Source: Haloarcula sp. (lineage in GTDB: Archaea > Halobacteriota > Halobacteria > Halobacteriales > Haloarculaceae). From it: DNA of 5,887 nucleotides. The notes below the pieces were generated by a model. It was given only the letters and a program-made list of their open reading frames with translations. It was not told where the DNA came from and ran no database searches. Below are positions 4,716 to 5,887 of the stretch, in pieces. The position numbers and the translations under genes were made by a program. The stretch lies in NCBI GenBank assembly GCA_028275075.1, contig JAQCNK010000170.1:1-5887 (forward strand), read 5' to 3'. How positions within the stretch are numbered: the first letter of the stretch is position 1; each line of letters opens with the position of its first letter.

Positions 4716-5801
4716 TTAACCCGTATAATCGTCGGTCTCGACGCCGGCAAGATTCTCATCGTCATCGAACAGCTTCGCCCGGAGGAAACGAGTCCGATAG
4801 CGGTTAGCCCCGTCGTAGACATCGGCTTCGCGGATGTCGTCGACGCGGCCGTCGGCGACGGCATCGATGATCTCCTCGACCTGCTCTTTCTCGCTCGGCG
4901 TCAGTTCGAACTCGTACGTCTGGGCCTGCTCGCCCTCCAGTTTGGTCCACTGGCGGGCCGCGGCAATAACCAGCGAACACGGTTCCCGGCAGGGGAACTC
5001 GCCGTCACCCCCGCCGACGTCCAGTTGCGTCTCCTCGTCGTACTGCCACTCGCGCCGTTTCAGACACTCGGAGTCGTCACAGCAGGCCTCTGCGACCCAG
5101 TTGACGTGTTCGTACCCCTCACCGCGGTCCCAGGTGCGAACGACACCGTAGATGCCGGTCTGGCGGGAGACAGTCTCGTGCCAGTGGTCGATATCTAGTT
5201 CGCCTTCGCGCTCGCGGTGCCAGTTCTGAACCGTCGCGGGGTAGAACGCGTGGACGGCCTCAACGATATCGGCGGCCCCAAGATCCGGGAACTGCCACCC
5301 CGTCTGCAACGAGGGTGCGGTCTTCAGCGGGCGGTAGTCGCCGTCGTCGTCGTGTTTGGCGATATCCCGCGCGTCGAGCGGGTCCTCGTGTGCGGTCAGT
5401 TCCGTCGCGGGCGTCTCGTCGTCAACGTGTCGCAGATCGTAGCTCCGGCCGGCATGCCCGTCCAGGGAGACAGTGATCCGAAGTTGGCCCCACTCAGTCG
5501 TCAGCCCACTTTCGAGCGCGTCGTATCGCTCCGGGAGCGCGAGTTCCTCGGCATCTTCGAGCCAGCGGAGGAAGGCCCATCGGGCGTCGACTTGGGGCGC
5601 GACCGCGTGCCAGAAATACCAGTTGCCGACCTGTGGGTCCTCGACTGCGGCCTCGCGGAGGGCGGCTTCATCGAGCCCACTGGCCGCGTTGTCGGGCGTC
5701 TCGAACGCGTAACCGTCCGAGCCGGCCTCGACGGTGAGACCGTCGAAATCGATGCCGTCCGGCGCGGTAGCCACCAGCGCGTCAACCGGGTCCTCGTTCA
5801 T
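4716..5801 (-). CDS. DR2241-family 4Fe-4S protein, CbiX-associated type
   Basis: The protein has 361 residues. The C-terminal half matches what I know of the DR2241 family, whose Deinococcus member carries CbiX-like (sirohydrochlorin chelatase) domains plus a stabilising and a 4Fe-4S domain. Here residues about 1-165 (with NWYFWHA at 60-66) fit the stabilising part. Residues about 185-345 hold YPATVQNWHRE, HWHETVSRQTGIY, the cysteines C240, C241, C246 (CCDDSECLKRREW) and C271, C275 (PCREPC). The last four, C241/C246/C271/C275, are plausible cluster ligands, leaving C240 spare. ELTPSEKEQVEEIIDAVADG and DGANRYRTRFLRAK close the fold. There is no recognisable CbiX domain, so the chelatase may be a separate gene. 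A role in cobalamin or sirohaem metabolism is inferred from the family only. An in-frame ATG at 5822 would add seven residues; I prefer 5801 because of promoter spacing. Confidence 0.85.
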   Translation of the reverse strand: MNEDPVDALVATAPDGIDFDGLTVEAGSDGYAFETPDNAASGLDEAALREAAVEDPQVGNWYFWHAVAPQVDARWAFLRWLEDAEELALPERYDALESGLTTEWGQLRITVSLDGHAGRSYDLRHVDDETPATELTAHEDPLDARDIAKHDDDGDYRPLKTAPSLQTGWQFPDLGAADIVEAVHAFYPATVQNWHREREGELDIDHWHETVSRQTGIYGVVRTWDRGEGYEHVNWVAEACCDDSECLKRREWQYDEETQLDVGGGDGEFPCREPCSLVIAAARQWTKLEGEQAQTYEFELTPSEKEQVEEIIDAVADGRVDDIREADVYDGANRYRTRFLRAKLFDDDENLAGVETDDYTG

Positions 5802-5823
5802 ACCAAAACACGGGACTCGCATG

Positions 5824-5830
5824 AAAAAAG
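5824..5830 (-). promoter_or_regulatory. T-rich promoter element of the DR2241-type gene
   Basis: On the minus strand CTTTTTT is centred 26 nt before the ATG at 5801, the leaderless spacing, while it directly abuts the alternative ATG at 5822. It therefore favours the shorter protein. The remaining bases to the window edge show no gene I can support. Confidence 0.45.
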
Positions 5831-5887
5831 CTAGCCGGTTCGGACGGGGCTTGCCGCCAGTACGAGGCCGCAGTTACCGATGCGTAC

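Noticed and set aside
5217..5834. Long + strand frames opposite the DR2241-type gene (also 4665-5198)
   Set aside because: They are antisense shadows from GC-rich codons. The minus-strand protein has recognisable motifs and acidic composition, while these are rich in Val, Arg and Gly without motifs.
5821..5887. A + strand frame from the ATG at 5821 (MKKASRFGRG...) open to the window edge
   Set aside because: It is only about 22 residues, basic, and overlaps the promoter of the minus-strand gene. No promoter is visible for it.
1..5887. CRISPR array, integrase/attachment site, rRNA or transposase gene
   Set aside because: There are no regularly spaced repeats, no tRNA-end duplication and no recognisable catalytic motif of these elements.

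Overview
The window looks like haloarchaeal chromosome, probably Haloarcula or a close relative (the genus is an inference). The DNA is GC-rich and the proteins are strongly acidic. The families present (PurA, a minimal Trm112, a DR2241-type Fe-S protein, a small CxxC zinc protein, a haloarchaeal membrane protein) fit that group. Five of the six gene starts have an AT-rich TATA-like box centred about 25-31 nt upstream, as expected for the leaderless transcripts common in haloarchaea. No rRNA, tRNA, CRISPR array or transposase gene was recognised.

Layout. 15-1052 (+) encodes a coiled-coil protein whose C-terminal domain I read as a possibly inactive restriction-endonuclease-like fold. It converges on a 101-residue winged-helix regulator at 1369-1064 (-). 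Bases 1370-1681 hold no convincing gene but contain a palindromic repeat (copy A). A 76-residue zinc-ribbon-like protein lies at 1912-1682 (-). A 295-nt divergent spacer, dense in GTGA/TCAC, separates it from purA (2208-3596, +), which encodes adenylosuccinate synthetase of AMP synthesis. A spacer with three consecutive hairpins leads to a Trm112-like methyltransferase activator (3783-3977, +). A second copy (B) of the palindromic repeat follows it directly, and then a GTG-started two-TM membrane protein (4084-4668, +). That gene converges, across a bulged 12-bp hairpin, on a DR2241-type Fe-S protein (5801-4716, -).

How the genes relate. Each gene seems to have its own promoter, and I see no clear multi-gene operon. 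purA and trm112 are both housekeeping genes (purine synthesis; methylation of translation components). The other genes do not form an obvious pathway with them.

The most unusual signal is a repeated, non-coding, nested palindrome at 1550-1627 and 3979-4046. The four arms share the 13-mer ACGGTCnGTTGTA (the fourth arm, read from the right end of B, departs at its last base). The inner hairpins share GATTTG-N11-CCGGCAA, and each copy is flanked by a 2-bp direct repeat. It looks like a very short mobile or structured repeat family that gene annotation would miss.
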